Source: Streptomyces zhihengii
GTDB taxonomy: Bacteria; Actinomycetota; Actinomycetes; Streptomycetales; Streptomycetaceae
DNA: 64,000 nt
Direction: 5' to 3'
Assembly: GCF_016919245.1 (NCBI RefSeq)
Contig: NZ_JAFEJA010000002.1
Location: 1 to 64,000, forward strand
Positions 52,979-61,562 of this stretch are shown piece after piece (the first letter of the stretch is position 1; each line of letters begins with the position of its first letter). The notes under the pieces are model-generated. The model ran no database searches. It was not told the DNA's origin and saw only the letters and a list, made by a program, of their open reading frames with translations. Both the position numbers and the translations under genes were made by a program.

Positions 52979-53070
52979 ACGCCTCACGCCTCACGCCTCA
53001 CGCCTCACGCCTCACGCCTCACGCCTCACGCCTCACGCCTCACGCCGGGCGCCTCACGCCGGGCGCCTCA
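52974..53070. repeat. 7-bp tandem repeat (GCCTCAC), ten perfect copies plus degenerate units
   Basis: Ten exact GCCTCAC units fill 52974-53043; 53044-53070 then alternates GCCGGGC and GCCTCAC/GCCTCA units. The first unit overlaps the terminator right arm, and the last supplies the stop codon (TCA on the plus strand) of the siderophore-interacting protein gene. It looks like a slippage-prone variable-number repeat. Confidence 0.95.
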
Positions 53071-53910
53071 GGCGGACGGCTCCTGCTCCCGCTCCACCTG
53101 CTCGTTCCACTCGCGCTTGATCGCGCGCCAGTCCTCGTCCGTCTTGCCCACGCGCCAGTAGCCGGAGATCGACAGCCGCTCCCGCGGGACCCCGTGCTCC
53201 AGGCGCAGCAGACGGCGCAGTTCCTTCACGCTGCCGGCCTCGCCGTGGACGAACGCCGACACCTCGCCCGCCGGGAAGTCCAGCGCCAGCACCGCCTCCA
53301 CCAGGGCTTCGCCCGGCGCGCGGTCGCCCCGGTGGAGCCAGGTGACCTCCACGCCGTCCGGGGTGACGATCTTCTGCTCGTCCCCGGGGCCCGCGACCTC
53401 GACGAAGGCGTGCACCAGGGCGCCCGCCGGCATGCGCTCCAGTGACGCGGCGATCGCCGGCAGCGCGCTCTCGTCACCGGCCAGCAGGTGCCAGTCCGCG
53501 TCCGGCTCGGGGGCGTAGCCGCCGCCGGGGCCGAGGAAGTGCATGGACTGGCCGGCCGTCGCGCGGGCGGCCCAGGGGCCCGCGAGGCCCTCGTCGCCGT
53601 GGACGACGAAGTCGACCGCCATCTCCCGGTGCGCCGCGTCCCAGGAGCGCACGGTGTACGTCCGGTTGGTGGGCCACTGCTCGCGCGGGAACTCCTCGCG
53701 GATCCGGTCCATGTCGAACGGCTCCGGATAGCTCACGCCCTCCGGCGCGAAGAGCAGCTTCACGTAGTGGTCGGTGTACTCGCCGATCTCGAAGCCCGTC
53801 CCCGGGTCCACCGCGAGCACGACGCGCACCATGTGCGGGGTGAGCCGCTCGGTGCGCACCACGGTCGCGCTGTGGGCCTTCGGTGCCTTGCGGGCCGGAC
53901 GCTCTGCCAC
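53068..53910 (-). CDS. Siderophore-interacting protein (flavin ferric reductase)
   Basis: 280 aa NAD(P)H- and FAD-dependent reductase that releases iron from imported ferric siderophores in the cytosol. The FAD-binding beta-barrel has RTYTVRSWD near residue 83, the GHxG-equivalent loop is GPWAARATAG, and the C-terminal SIP domain holds SGYWRVGKTDEDWR near 250. The GTG at 53910 follows AGGGAGAAG. An 18-bp palindrome lies 22 nt upstream. No siderophore transport gene is adjacent. Confidence 0.92.
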   Translation of the reverse strand: MAERPARKAPKAHSATVVRTERLTPHMVRVVLAVDPGTGFEIGEYTDHYVKLLFAPEGVSYPEPFDMDRIREEFPREQWPTNRTYTVRSWDAAHREMAVDFVVHGDEGLAGPWAARATAGQSMHFLGPGGGYAPEPDADWHLLAGDESALPAIAASLERMPAGALVHAFVEVAGPGDEQKIVTPDGVEVTWLHRGDRAPGEALVEAVLALDFPAGEVSAFVHGEAGSVKELRRLLRLEHGVPRERLSISGYWRVGKTDEDWRAIKREWNEQVEREQEPSA

Positions 53911-53931
53911 GGTCTTCTCCCTGCGACGCTC

Positions 53932-53949
53932 ACTTAGGTATACCTAAGT
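53932..53949. promoter_or_regulatory. 18-bp perfect palindrome ACTTAGGTATACCTAAGT, possible iron-responsive operator
   Basis: The half-site TTAGG...CCTAA is that of DtxR/IdeR/DmdR boxes, and the position next to an iron-reductase gene fits. The spacing is shorter than in the 19-bp consensus (4 nt between TTAGG and CCTAA instead of 9), so binding by a DtxR-type regulator is plausible but not certain. Confidence 0.5.
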
Positions 53950-53960
53950 CACCCAAGCTA

Positions 53961-54878
53961 TCACTCGAGCGCTGACAGCAGCCTGACCACCGCGCCACCG
54001 AGCCCCCAGCGCTTCGCCAGCTCCTCCAGCGCCGCCGGATCGCGCGGGGTGCGCGGCAGCGCGGGATCGAACGCCGGCAGCGGCACGTCGGACGCGACCC
54101 GGACCACCCGCGGCGCGACCGCGACGTACGCCCGGGCCTCGTCCAGCCGCTTGCGCTGCGAGGGGGTGAGCTTCGAGGTGCGGTCGTCCACCGCCGCCAT
54201 GATCCCGTCGAGGTCCCCGTAGGCGTCGAGCAGCTTGGCCGCCGTCTTCTCGCCGATCCCCGGCACGCCCGGCAGGCCGTCGCTCGGGTCGCCCCTCAGC
54301 AGGGCCAGGTCGACGTATCCCGGGCCGTCCACCCCGTACCGTTCGCGCAGCCAGGCCTCGTCCGTCACCTGGAGCGTCCCGACGCCCTTGAGCGGGTAGA
54401 GCACCCGTCGGGCGCGGGCGTCGTCCACGAGCTGGAACAGGTCGCGGTCCCCGGTGACGATGTCGACCGGGCCCTCGGCGCGGGCCGTCAGCGTGCCGAT
54501 GACGTCGTCCGCCTCGTAGCCGTCGGCGCCGACGCGGGCGATGCCCACCGCCGCGAGCACCTCCCGGATGACGGGCACCTGCGGGTCGAGGGTGTCGGGG
54601 GTCTCCTCGACGTCGGGGCCCTGGGGGCGCGGCTCGGCCACGCGGTGCGCCTTGTAGGACGGGATGAGGTCGACCCGCCACTGCGGCCGCCAGTCGTCGT
54701 CCCAGCAGGCGACCAGGTCGTCGGGCCGGTGGTCCTGCACCAGGCGGGCGATGAAGTCCATCAGCCCGCGCACCGCGTTCACCGGGGTGCCGTCCGGGGC
54801 GCGGACCGAGTCGGGGACGCCGAAGTAGGCGCGGAAGTACAGGGAGGCGGTGTCGAGGAGCATCAGGCGTCGCGTCAC
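53961..54878 (-). CDS. 5'-3' exonuclease (FEN/PolI N-terminal type)
   Basis: 305 aa stand-alone homologue of the DNA polymerase I 5'-nuclease domain. The acidic metal-binding residues appear in LLDTASLYFRAYFG, ACWDDDWRPQWR, GYEADDVIGTL and VTGDRDLFQLV, and the helix-3-turn segment is GLPGVPGIGEKTAAKLL. Likely acts in DNA repair or RNA-primer removal. The start is uncertain: GTG 54878 (VTRRLMLLDT) is chosen, GTG 54884 and ATG 54863 are alternatives. It is divergent from the betaine transporter genes. Confidence 0.9.
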   Translation of the reverse strand: MTRRLMLLDTASLYFRAYFGVPDSVRAPDGTPVNAVRGLMDFIARLVQDHRPDDLVACWDDDWRPQWRVDLIPSYKAHRVAEPRPQGPDVEETPDTLDPQVPVIREVLAAVGIARVGADGYEADDVIGTLTARAEGPVDIVTGDRDLFQLVDDARARRVLYPLKGVGTLQVTDEAWLRERYGVDGPGYVDLALLRGDPSDGLPGVPGIGEKTAAKLLDAYGDLDGIMAAVDDRTSKLTPSQRKRLDEARAYVAVAPRVVRVASDVPLPAFDPALPRTPRDPAALEELAKRWGLGGAVVRLLSALE

Positions 54879-55113
54879 ACGCACGATGATGCCGCACCCC
54901 GCCGACAGCCCGCCGCGGACCGCTCCGCGACCGCCCGCAGTGACCTGGATCACTCTTGCGTTTGCCCTTTTGGCCCCGGGGCAGGCGCGGAACCGGAGCG
55001 AATCCCGTCGCATTTTCAACCACCGTGGCGGGCCGGCGGGCGGACCCCGTCCCGCTCCACGGCCCGGCCGCGGGGGCGGCGGGCCGTTTCCCCGTTCTAC
55101 GCGTGAGGTGTAT

Positions 55114-56280
55114 GTGTCCAGGCTGCAGGCCGAGCACTTGTACAAAGTGTTCGGCAGACGACCCGATGAAGCGGTGACCAGGCTCGAAAGCGGTGCGGAC
55201 CGCGACGAGCTGCGTGCCGACGGCACGACCGCCGCGGTCATCGACGCGTCGTTCACCGTCGAGCCGGGACAGATCTTCGTCGTCATGGGCCTGTCCGGAT
55301 CGGGCAAGTCCACGCTCCTGCGGATGCTCAACGGACTGCTGGAGCCCACCGCAGGACGGGTGCTCTTCGACGGCGAGGACGTCACCTCCCTCAGCCCCCG
55401 CGACCTGAGGGCCGTGCGCTCCAGCCGGATCAGCATGGTCTTCCAGCACTTCGCGCTCTTCCCGCACCGCAGCGTGCTGGAGAACGCCGGCTACGGCCTG
55501 GAGGTGCAGGGCGTGCCCCGCGAGGAGCGCACCCGCCGCGCCGCCGAGGCCCTCGAACTCGTCGGACTCGCCGGCTGGGAGGACTCCTGGCCGGACGAGC
55601 TCTCCGGCGGCATGCAGCAGCGCGTCGGCCTGGCCCGCGCGCTCGCCACCGACGCCGACCTGCTGCTGATGGACGAGTCCTTCAGCGCGCTCGACCCGCT
55701 GATCCGCCGTGACATGCAGGACCAGTTGCTGGAGCTCCAGAAGCGTCTGAAGAAGACCATCGTCTTCATCACCCACGACCTCAACGAGGCGATGCGCCTC
55801 GGCGACGCGATCGCCGTGATGCGCGACGGCCGGATCGTCCAGCTCGGCACCGCCGAGGACATCCTCGTCACCCCGGCCAACGACTACGTGGCCTCCTTCA
55901 CCCAGGACGTGGACCGCTCCCGGGTGCTCACGGCCGGCGCGATCATGGCCGACAAGGAGACCGCCTACGGCACCACGACCGACGGCGGCGACGAGATACG
56001 CGGCGCGGACGACGTGCTCGCCGCCGCGCCCGCCACCGTCTCCGAGGACACCCCGATCATCGAGCTGTTCACGCCCTGCGCGGGCAGCACCACCCCCGTC
56101 GCCGTCACCGACGACGAGGGTGAACTGGTCGGTGTCGTCCCGAGGACCCGGCTGCTCGCCGTGCTCGGCGAGCCGATGCCGGCACCGGCCGCACCCGCTG
56201 CGGAGATCCCCGCGCAGACCGGCACCGGGGCCGCCACGCGGACCGCCGCCGACGGCGGCAAGGCGGTGGCCAGTGCCTAG
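55114..56280 (+). CDS. Glycine betaine/proline-type ABC transporter ATP-binding protein
   Basis: 388 aa OpuAA/ProV-type ATPase. Walker A is GLSGSGKST near residue 61, the signature LSGGMQQRVGLARAL near 167, and Walker B LLLMDESFSALD. The Q-loop is MVFQHFALFPHR. A C-terminal CBS-like region (~270-365), the usual osmosensing element, is followed by a Pro/Ala tail. The GTG at 55114 follows GAGGTG. Its last 8 nt overlap the permease gene. The 235-nt upstream region should hold the osmotic promoter; no operator was identified. Confidence 0.92.
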   Translation: MSRLQAEHLYKVFGRRPDEAVTRLESGADRDELRADGTTAAVIDASFTVEPGQIFVVMGLSGSGKSTLLRMLNGLLEPTAGRVLFDGEDVTSLSPRDLRAVRSSRISMVFQHFALFPHRSVLENAGYGLEVQGVPREERTRRAAEALELVGLAGWEDSWPDELSGGMQQRVGLARALATDADLLLMDESFSALDPLIRRDMQDQLLELQKRLKKTIVFITHDLNEAMRLGDAIAVMRDGRIVQLGTAEDILVTPANDYVASFTQDVDRSRVLTAGAIMADKETAYGTTTDGGDEIRGADDVLAAAPATVSEDTPIIELFTPCAGSTTPVAVTDDEGELVGVVPRTRLLAVLGEPMPAPAAPAAEIPAQTGTGAATRTAADGGKAVASA

Positions 56281-58897
56281 GCTCCACCTCGGGGACTGGG
56301 TCGACAGCGGTGTCGACTGGCTCCAGCGTCATCTCTCCTGGCTGTTCGACGCGATCAGCTCGCTCGTCACGGGCATGTACGACGGCATCGACGCGGTCCT
56401 CTCCGCGCCCGAGCCGCTGCTCTTCGCCGGCATCCTCGCCGTCGGCGCCTGGTGGCTGCGCGGTCTCACCGCGGGCGTCCTCGCCTTCGCCGGATTCGCG
56501 CTCATCGACTCGATCGAGCTGTGGGACGACGCCATGTCGACCCTCTCGCTGGTCCTCGTCGCCACCATCGTCACGCTGGTGATCGCCGTCCCGCTCGGCA
56601 TCTGGGCCTCGCGCTCCAAGACCGTCAGCGCCGTCACCCGCCCGGTGCTGGACTTCATGCAGACCATGCCGGCCATGGTCTACCTGATCCCCGGCATCAT
56701 CTTCTTCGGCGTCGGCGTCGTGCCCGGCATCATCGCCACCATCGTCTTCGCCCTGCCGCCGGGCGTCCGGATGACCGAGCTGGGCATCCGGCAGGTCGAC
56801 GGCGAACTGGTCGAGGCGGCCGAGGCGTTCGGCACCACCGAGCGCAACACCCTGCTGCGGGTGCAGCTCCCGCTCGCCCTGCCCACGATCATGGCCGGCA
56901 TCAACCAGGTCATCATGCTGGGCCTGTCGATGGTCGTCATCGCCGGCATGGTCGGCGGCGGCGGACTCGGCGGAGCCGTCTACCGCGCCATCGGCAACGT
57001 GGACATCGGCCTCGGCTTCGAGGCGGGCATCTCCATCGTCATCCTCGCCATGTACCTCGACCGCATCACCGGCGCCCTCGGCCGCCAGGTGTCGCCGCTC
57101 GGGCGCCGCGCGCTCGCCAAGGCGCGTGCCGCGGCCGGCGGGCTGAAGATCTGGAACCACCGGCCCCAGCCCGTCGTCGCCGTCGCCGGCATCACGGTCC
57201 TCGCGCTCGTCGCGGGCGGCATGAGCGTCTTCGGCGGCTCCAAGACCGCTACCGCCGGCGACGCCTCGGACATCGGCCAGGGCAAGAAGATCTCCGTCGG
57301 CTACATCCCCTGGGACGAGGGCATCGCCTCCACCTTCCTCTGGAAGGAGATGCTGGAGCAGCGCGGCTTCGAGGTCGACGCCAAGCAGCTGGAGGCCGGG
57401 GCGCTCTACACCGGGCTGGCCGGCGGCCAGATCGACTTCCAGACCGACTCCTGGCTGCCCGTCACCCACGCCTCCTACTGGGACAAGTACCAGGACAAGC
57501 TGGAGGACATGGGCTCCTGGTACGGCCCCACCTCGCTGGAGCTGTCCGTCCCCGCCTACATGAAGGGCATCGACTCCCTGGAGGACCTCAAGGGCAAGTC
57601 GGCGCAGTTCAAGGGCCGCATCATCGGCATCGAGCCGAGCGCCGGGATGATGGGCATCCTCAAGGACAAGGTCCTGAAGGAGTACGGCCTGGAGGGCGAG
57701 TACGAGGTCGTCGACGGCTCGACGCCCGGCATGCTCGCCGAGCTGAAGCGCGCGTACGACAAGAAGGAACCGATCGTCACCACCCTGTGGTCGCCGCACT
57801 GGGCCTACAGCTCCTACGACCTGAAGAAGCTGAAGGACCCCAAGGGCACCTGGGGCAAGGGCGACGGCGTGCACACCCTGGCGCGCAAGGGCTTCTCCGC
57901 CGAGAACCCCGAGGTCGGCAAGTGGCTCAAGGACTTCGAGATGACCGAGGAGCAGCTCACCGGTCTGGAGGCGAAGATCCAGGAGACCGGCAAGGGCAAG
58001 GAGCAGGAGGCCGTCCGAGCCTGGCTGAAGGACAACCCGGGGCTCGTCGACAAGTGGGCCCCGGTCGCGAAGTCGGGCAAGGCCGCCAAAGGAGCCGGCG
58101 ACGAGCGCGACCGCGCGCTGAACGTCGCCTGGTTCCCGTGGGAGGAGGACATCGCCGCCACCTACCTCTGGAAGGCCGTCCTGGAGGAGCGCGGCTACAC
58201 GATGAACCTCCAGCAGTTCGAGGTCGGCCCGATGTACACCGCCCTCGCCCGCGGCCAGATCGACGTGCAGTTCGACGGCTGGCTGCCGAGCACGCAGAAG
58301 AAGTACTGGGACAAGTACGGGAAGGACCTGACCGATCTCGGTTCCTGGTACGGGCCCACGTCACTCGAACTCGCCGTTCCGTCGTACGTCGAAGGAGTGG
58401 ACTCCCTCGACGACCTGAAGGGCCGCGGTGACGAGTTCAAGGGCCGGGTCGTCGGCATCGAACCCGGCACCGAGACGATGAACATCCTCAAGAACAAGGT
58501 CCTGCCGGAGTACGGCATCGACGGGGAGTTCGAGGTCGTCGACAGCTCCACGCCCGGCATGCTCGCCGAGCTGAAGCGCGCGTACGCCAAGAAGGAACCC
58601 ATCGCGGTCATGCTGTGGACCCCGCACTGGGCCTACAGCGAGTACGAGCTGACCAAGCTCGCCGACCCGAAGAAGGCCTTCGGCGAGGGCGACGAGATCC
58701 ACACCGTCGCCTCCAAGGCGTTCCCGGAGCAGTACCCGCAGCTCACGAAGTGGTTCAAGGACTTCAAGCTGGACGAGAAGCAGCTCGCCGGCCTGGAGAA
58801 CGAGATCCAGAAGCGCGGCACCGGGCACGAGGAGGAGGCGGTGGAGGCCTGGATGGAGAAGAACCCGGGCATCACCGACCGGCTCGCTCCGCTGTAG
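56273..58897 (+). CDS. Fused ABC permease with two tandem betaine-binding domains
   Basis: 874 aa. Residues ~1-300 form an OpuAB/ProW-type permease (EAA-like loop VEAAEAFGTTERNTLLRVQL). After a further membrane helix (~305-325), two complete OpuAC-type binding domains follow: ~338-600 and ~612-874, joined by a Gly/Ala/Lys linker. Both share SWYGPTSLEL, STPGMLAELKRAY and the paired PHWAY segment, so they arose by duplication. The domains are displayed on the outer face, so each transporter dimer carries four receptors. The GTG at 56273 overlaps the ATPase gene by 8 nt. Confidence 0.93.
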   Translation: MPRLHLGDWVDSGVDWLQRHLSWLFDAISSLVTGMYDGIDAVLSAPEPLLFAGILAVGAWWLRGLTAGVLAFAGFALIDSIELWDDAMSTLSLVLVATIVTLVIAVPLGIWASRSKTVSAVTRPVLDFMQTMPAMVYLIPGIIFFGVGVVPGIIATIVFALPPGVRMTELGIRQVDGELVEAAEAFGTTERNTLLRVQLPLALPTIMAGINQVIMLGLSMVVIAGMVGGGGLGGAVYRAIGNVDIGLGFEAGISIVILAMYLDRITGALGRQVSPLGRRALAKARAAAGGLKIWNHRPQPVVAVAGITVLALVAGGMSVFGGSKTATAGDASDIGQGKKISVGYIPWDEGIASTFLWKEMLEQRGFEVDAKQLEAGALYTGLAGGQIDFQTDSWLPVTHASYWDKYQDKLEDMGSWYGPTSLELSVPAYMKGIDSLEDLKGKSAQFKGRIIGIEPSAGMMGILKDKVLKEYGLEGEYEVVDGSTPGMLAELKRAYDKKEPIVTTLWSPHWAYSSYDLKKLKDPKGTWGKGDGVHTLARKGFSAENPEVGKWLKDFEMTEEQLTGLEAKIQETGKGKEQEAVRAWLKDNPGLVDKWAPVAKSGKAAKGAGDERDRALNVAWFPWEEDIAATYLWKAVLEERGYTMNLQQFEVGPMYTALARGQIDVQFDGWLPSTQKKYWDKYGKDLTDLGSWYGPTSLELAVPSYVEGVDSLDDLKGRGDEFKGRVVGIEPGTETMNILKNKVLPEYGIDGEFEVVDSSTPGMLAELKRAYAKKEPIAVMLWTPHWAYSEYELTKLADPKKAFGEGDEIHTVASKAFPEQYPQLTKWFKDFKLDEKQLAGLENEIQKRGTGHEEEAVEAWMEKNPGITDRLAPL

Positions 58898-58934
58898 CGG
58901 AGGCCGCCCGGTGGTCCCCGCCACCGGCTGTGAC

Positions 58935-58974
58935 AGGGGTGGTCCCCGCCGTGACGGCGGGGACCACCCCTTTT
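58935..58974 (+). terminator. Rho-independent terminator after the betaine transporter
   Basis: A perfect 16-bp stem (58935-58950 with 58956-58971), a 5-nt loop and a TTTT run, 38 nt after the stop codon. Confidence 0.85.
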
Positions 58975-59081
58975 CCCGTCCGCCGGGCCCCGTGGGATCC
59001 CCTTGCCCGTGCGCTCGGTGAGTACGGGCGGGCGGATGCTGCGTATGGTGAGACAGGACCCAGGGGAGGGGAGCCCGCCCG

Positions 59082-59672
59082 ATGGACGCGAAGGACGCGA
59101 AGGACGCCAAGGAGAGGGAGGAACCCCTCCGGGTGGGAGCGGCCGTGCGCAAACGCCGCCGGGTCCTGCGGCTGACCCTCGCCGCCGTCGCCGCGCGCAG
59201 CGGACTGTCCGTGCCGTTCCTCAGCCAGATCGAGAACGAACGCGCCCGCCCCAGCGACCGCTCCCTCCAGCGGGTCGCCGACGCCCTCGACACCACCGTC
59301 GAGGCCCTGCTCGCCGCCTCCGACTCCACCCGGACCGTCGACCTCGTCCGGTCCTGCGACGACGCCCACCCCGGCGGACCGCCCGGGGCCCGCTCCCTGG
59401 TGCGCGGCCGCCACCAGCTCCACGCCATGGAACTGTGCGGCGAGCAGGAGAGCGAGGGCGAGTTCCGGCACCGCAACGACGAACTGCTCTACGTCGCCGA
59501 CGGCGCGGTCGAGGTCGAGGCCGAGGGCCGCGCCCACCGGCTCGGAGCCGGGGACTCCCTCTTCCTCTCCGGCGGCGTACGGCACCGCTGGCGGGCCACC
59601 ACGTCCGACACCCGGCTGCTGGTCGTCGCGGTCGCCGACCACATCGCCGCCGACCCGGCGCCCCGGAGCTGA
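59082..59672 (+). CDS. XRE-family regulator with cupin domain
   Basis: 196 aa. An N-terminal helix-turn-helix (~20-75; SGLSVPFLSQIENERARPSD) is joined to a C-terminal cupin barrel (~115-185; FRHRNDELLYVADGAVEVEA). Such regulators sense small molecules through the cupin. The first ten residues repeat Asp-Ala-Lys three times, from a 9-bp direct repeat. The ATG at 59082 follows AGGGGAGG, and TATGGT about 40 nt upstream is a candidate -10. It ends 4 nt before the metal-receptor gene, so they are probably one unit. Confidence 0.88.
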   Translation: MDAKDAKDAKEREEPLRVGAAVRKRRRVLRLTLAAVAARSGLSVPFLSQIENERARPSDRSLQRVADALDTTVEALLAASDSTRTVDLVRSCDDAHPGGPPGARSLVRGRHQLHAMELCGEQESEGEFRHRNDELLYVADGAVEVEAEGRAHRLGAGDSLFLSGGVRHRWRATTSDTRLLVVAVADHIAADPAPRS

Positions 59673-59676
59673 GGCC

Positions 59677-60411
59677 TTGCGCGTCGTCTCGCTCGTCCCG
59701 TCCCTGACCGAGGCCGTCGCCGCCGGCGCGCCCGGCCTGCTCGTCGGCGTCACCGACTGGTGCAGCCACCCCGCCGGGCTCGGCGCGGCCCGCATCGGCG
59801 GCACCAAGAACCCGGACGTGCCCGCCGTCGTCCGGCTGCGGCCCGATCTGGTGATCGCCAACGAGGAGGAGAACCGCGCCCAGGACCTGGACGCCCTGCG
59901 CGCCGCCGGGATCGAGGTGCTGGTCACCGAGGTGCGCACGCTCGACCAGGCCTTTCGCGAGCTGGAGCGGGTCCTGGTCGACGGCTGCGGCCTCGGGCGG
60001 CCGGCCTGGCTGGACGAGGCCGAGGCGGCCTGGGCCGCCGTCCGCACGCCGGACCCGGTGCGGGCCGTGATCCCCGTCTGGCGCCGGCCCTGGATGGTCC
60101 TCGGCCGCGACACCTTCGCCGGCGACCTCCTCGCCCGCCTCGGCGTCGTCAACGTCTACGCGGACCACGCCGAGCGCTACCCCCGGATCGGCATCGGCGA
60201 ACTGCGCGGCAGCGGCGCCCGGCTGGTCGTCCTGCCCGACGAGCCCTACGCCTTCGGCCCGGGCGACGGCCCCGAGGCGTTCGCCCCGATGCCCGCCGCC
60301 TTCGTCGACGGGCGCTGCCTGACCTGGTACGGCCCGTCCCTGACCGAGGCGCCCGCCGTCATCGGCGCGGCGCTGCGAGCAGTTCTCCCCGCAGCAGACC
60401 CCGGACGGTGA
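59677..60411 (+). CDS. Helical-backbone metal receptor (BtuF/TroA-like), cytosolic
   Basis: 244 aa with the BtuF-like periplasmic-binding fold: it opens RVVSLVPSLTEAV, then LVGVTDWCSHP, and DLVIANEEENRAQD near residue 63. No signal peptide or lipobox is present, unlike transporter receptors, so it acts in the cytosol, perhaps binding a corrinoid, haem or metal chelate. The TTG at 59677 follows GGAGCTGAGG. Its 3' end overlaps the converging TDT transporter gene by 53 nt. Confidence 0.82.
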   Translation: MRVVSLVPSLTEAVAAGAPGLLVGVTDWCSHPAGLGAARIGGTKNPDVPAVVRLRPDLVIANEEENRAQDLDALRAAGIEVLVTEVRTLDQAFRELERVLVDGCGLGRPAWLDEAEAAWAAVRTPDPVRAVIPVWRRPWMVLGRDTFAGDLLARLGVVNVYADHAERYPRIGIGELRGSGARLVVLPDEPYAFGPGDGPEAFAPMPAAFVDGRCLTWYGPSLTEAPAVIGAALRAVLPAADPGR

Positions 60412-61492
60412 GCACCGAGGCGACCGCCCAGGCCGTCACCAGCAGCGCGTACAGCGCCACGGCCAGCCAGGCGTACGCCGTCAGCCCCGTGTGGTGGGCC
60501 AGCGTCTGCGAGCCCGTGACGCAGGTCCCCACCGGGAAGGTGAACGCCCACCAGCCCATCGTGAACGGCATCCCGCCGCGGAACGCGCGCACCACCATCG
60601 CCCCGGCGAGCGCCAGCCACAGCAGGGCGAAGCCCATCACCGGCACGCCGTAGACGACCGCGAGCGCGCCGAGCCCCTGCGCGTACGGGGCCGGCACCGC
60701 CCCGGGCGCCACGTCGGCCAGCTTGTTCACCGCGGTCGTCGACTGCCCGAGCGGCCCGAGCACCAGGAACAGCGCCGGGGTCAGCGCGAGCGGCAGCGGG
60801 CCGTGGTGCAGCAGCCGCGCGAAGACCACCGGCAGGATCAGCAGCGTCGCCAGCAGGCTCACGCCGAACAGCGCGTAGCTGGCCAGCAGCAGCGCCTCCC
60901 GCCACTGGCCGGCGGGCAGATACGGCACCAGCAGCGGCCCGGAGGACGCGGACACCATCGGCGCGACGACGGGCAGCAGCCACACCGGCGAGGCGCCCCC
61001 GGGCGCCACCCGGTGCCGGACCACCATCAGATACGGCACCGCCACGGCCACCACCAGCCCGGTCACCGTGCCGACGGCGAACAGCACCGCCGCCACCACC
61101 GGTGCGGCGGACCCGCCGAGCACATCCCGCCCGGGGCCCAGGGCGCCCGCGCCGACGGCGAGCAGCGCCATCGACAGACAGCCGTAGAACGGGGCGACGG
61201 CGGGATCGTCGAGATGGGCCCGGGCCCGGTCCCGGTGGCGCGTCCAGTGGACCGCGCGGGCCGCGAGGACCACCGCCAGCAGCAGCGCGGCCAGCGCCCA
61301 GACGCCCGCGGCCGCCGGGCGCAGCACGGCCGGCCCGCCGGCGAAGGCGCCGCCCGCGGTGCCCACGATCGCCGTCCCCATGACGGGGGCGTACCAGTTG
61401 GGGCCGAGATGACGGACGGAGAACCTCGCGGTCCGGGGGGTCTCCCCGGGCAGGGCGAGCGGAGGTGCGACGGGCTGGACGGCGGTGACCAT
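60359..61492 (-). CDS. TDT family transporter (TehA/SLAC1-like)
   Basis: 377 aa with about ten membrane helices. It opens with RHLGPNWYAPVMGTAIVG, typical of the tellurite-resistance/dicarboxylate and SLAC1 channel family, which includes sulfite and C4-dicarboxylate exporters; the substrate here is not determinable. ATG 61492 is chosen over an upstream in-frame ATG (61525). Divergent from a LysR regulator 70 nt away that probably controls it. The 3' end overlaps the metal-receptor gene on the other strand. Confidence 0.88.
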   Translation of the reverse strand: MVTAVQPVAPPLALPGETPRTARFSVRHLGPNWYAPVMGTAIVGTAGGAFAGGPAVLRPAAAGVWALAALLLAVVLAARAVHWTRHRDRARAHLDDPAVAPFYGCLSMALLAVGAGALGPGRDVLGGSAAPVVAAVLFAVGTVTGLVVAVAVPYLMVVRHRVAPGGASPVWLLPVVAPMVSASSGPLLVPYLPAGQWREALLLASYALFGVSLLATLLILPVVFARLLHHGPLPLALTPALFLVLGPLGQSTTAVNKLADVAPGAVPAPYAQGLGALAVVYGVPVMGFALLWLALAGAMVVRAFRGGMPFTMGWWAFTFPVGTCVTGSQTLAHHTGLTAYAWLAVALYALLVTAWAVASVLTVRGLLRGELLAAPRR

Positions 61493-61550
61493 GGGCCCAC
61501 TGTCCCGCCGGGGCACGGCACCCACCAGGGATCATGCCCCTATCACCCCA

Positions 61551-61556
61551 TAAGCT
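61551..61556 (+). promoter_or_regulatory. -10 hexamer TAAGCT, probable leaderless promoter of the LysR gene
   Basis: Ends six bases before ATG 61563, with no ribosome-binding site between. It lies in the short divergent region shared with the TDT transporter gene. Confidence 0.45.
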
Positions 61557-61562
61557 GGTCTT

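Noticed and set aside
52974-53070. CRISPR array
   Set aside because: The repeats are 7 bp, contiguous and without spacers: a simple tandem repeat.
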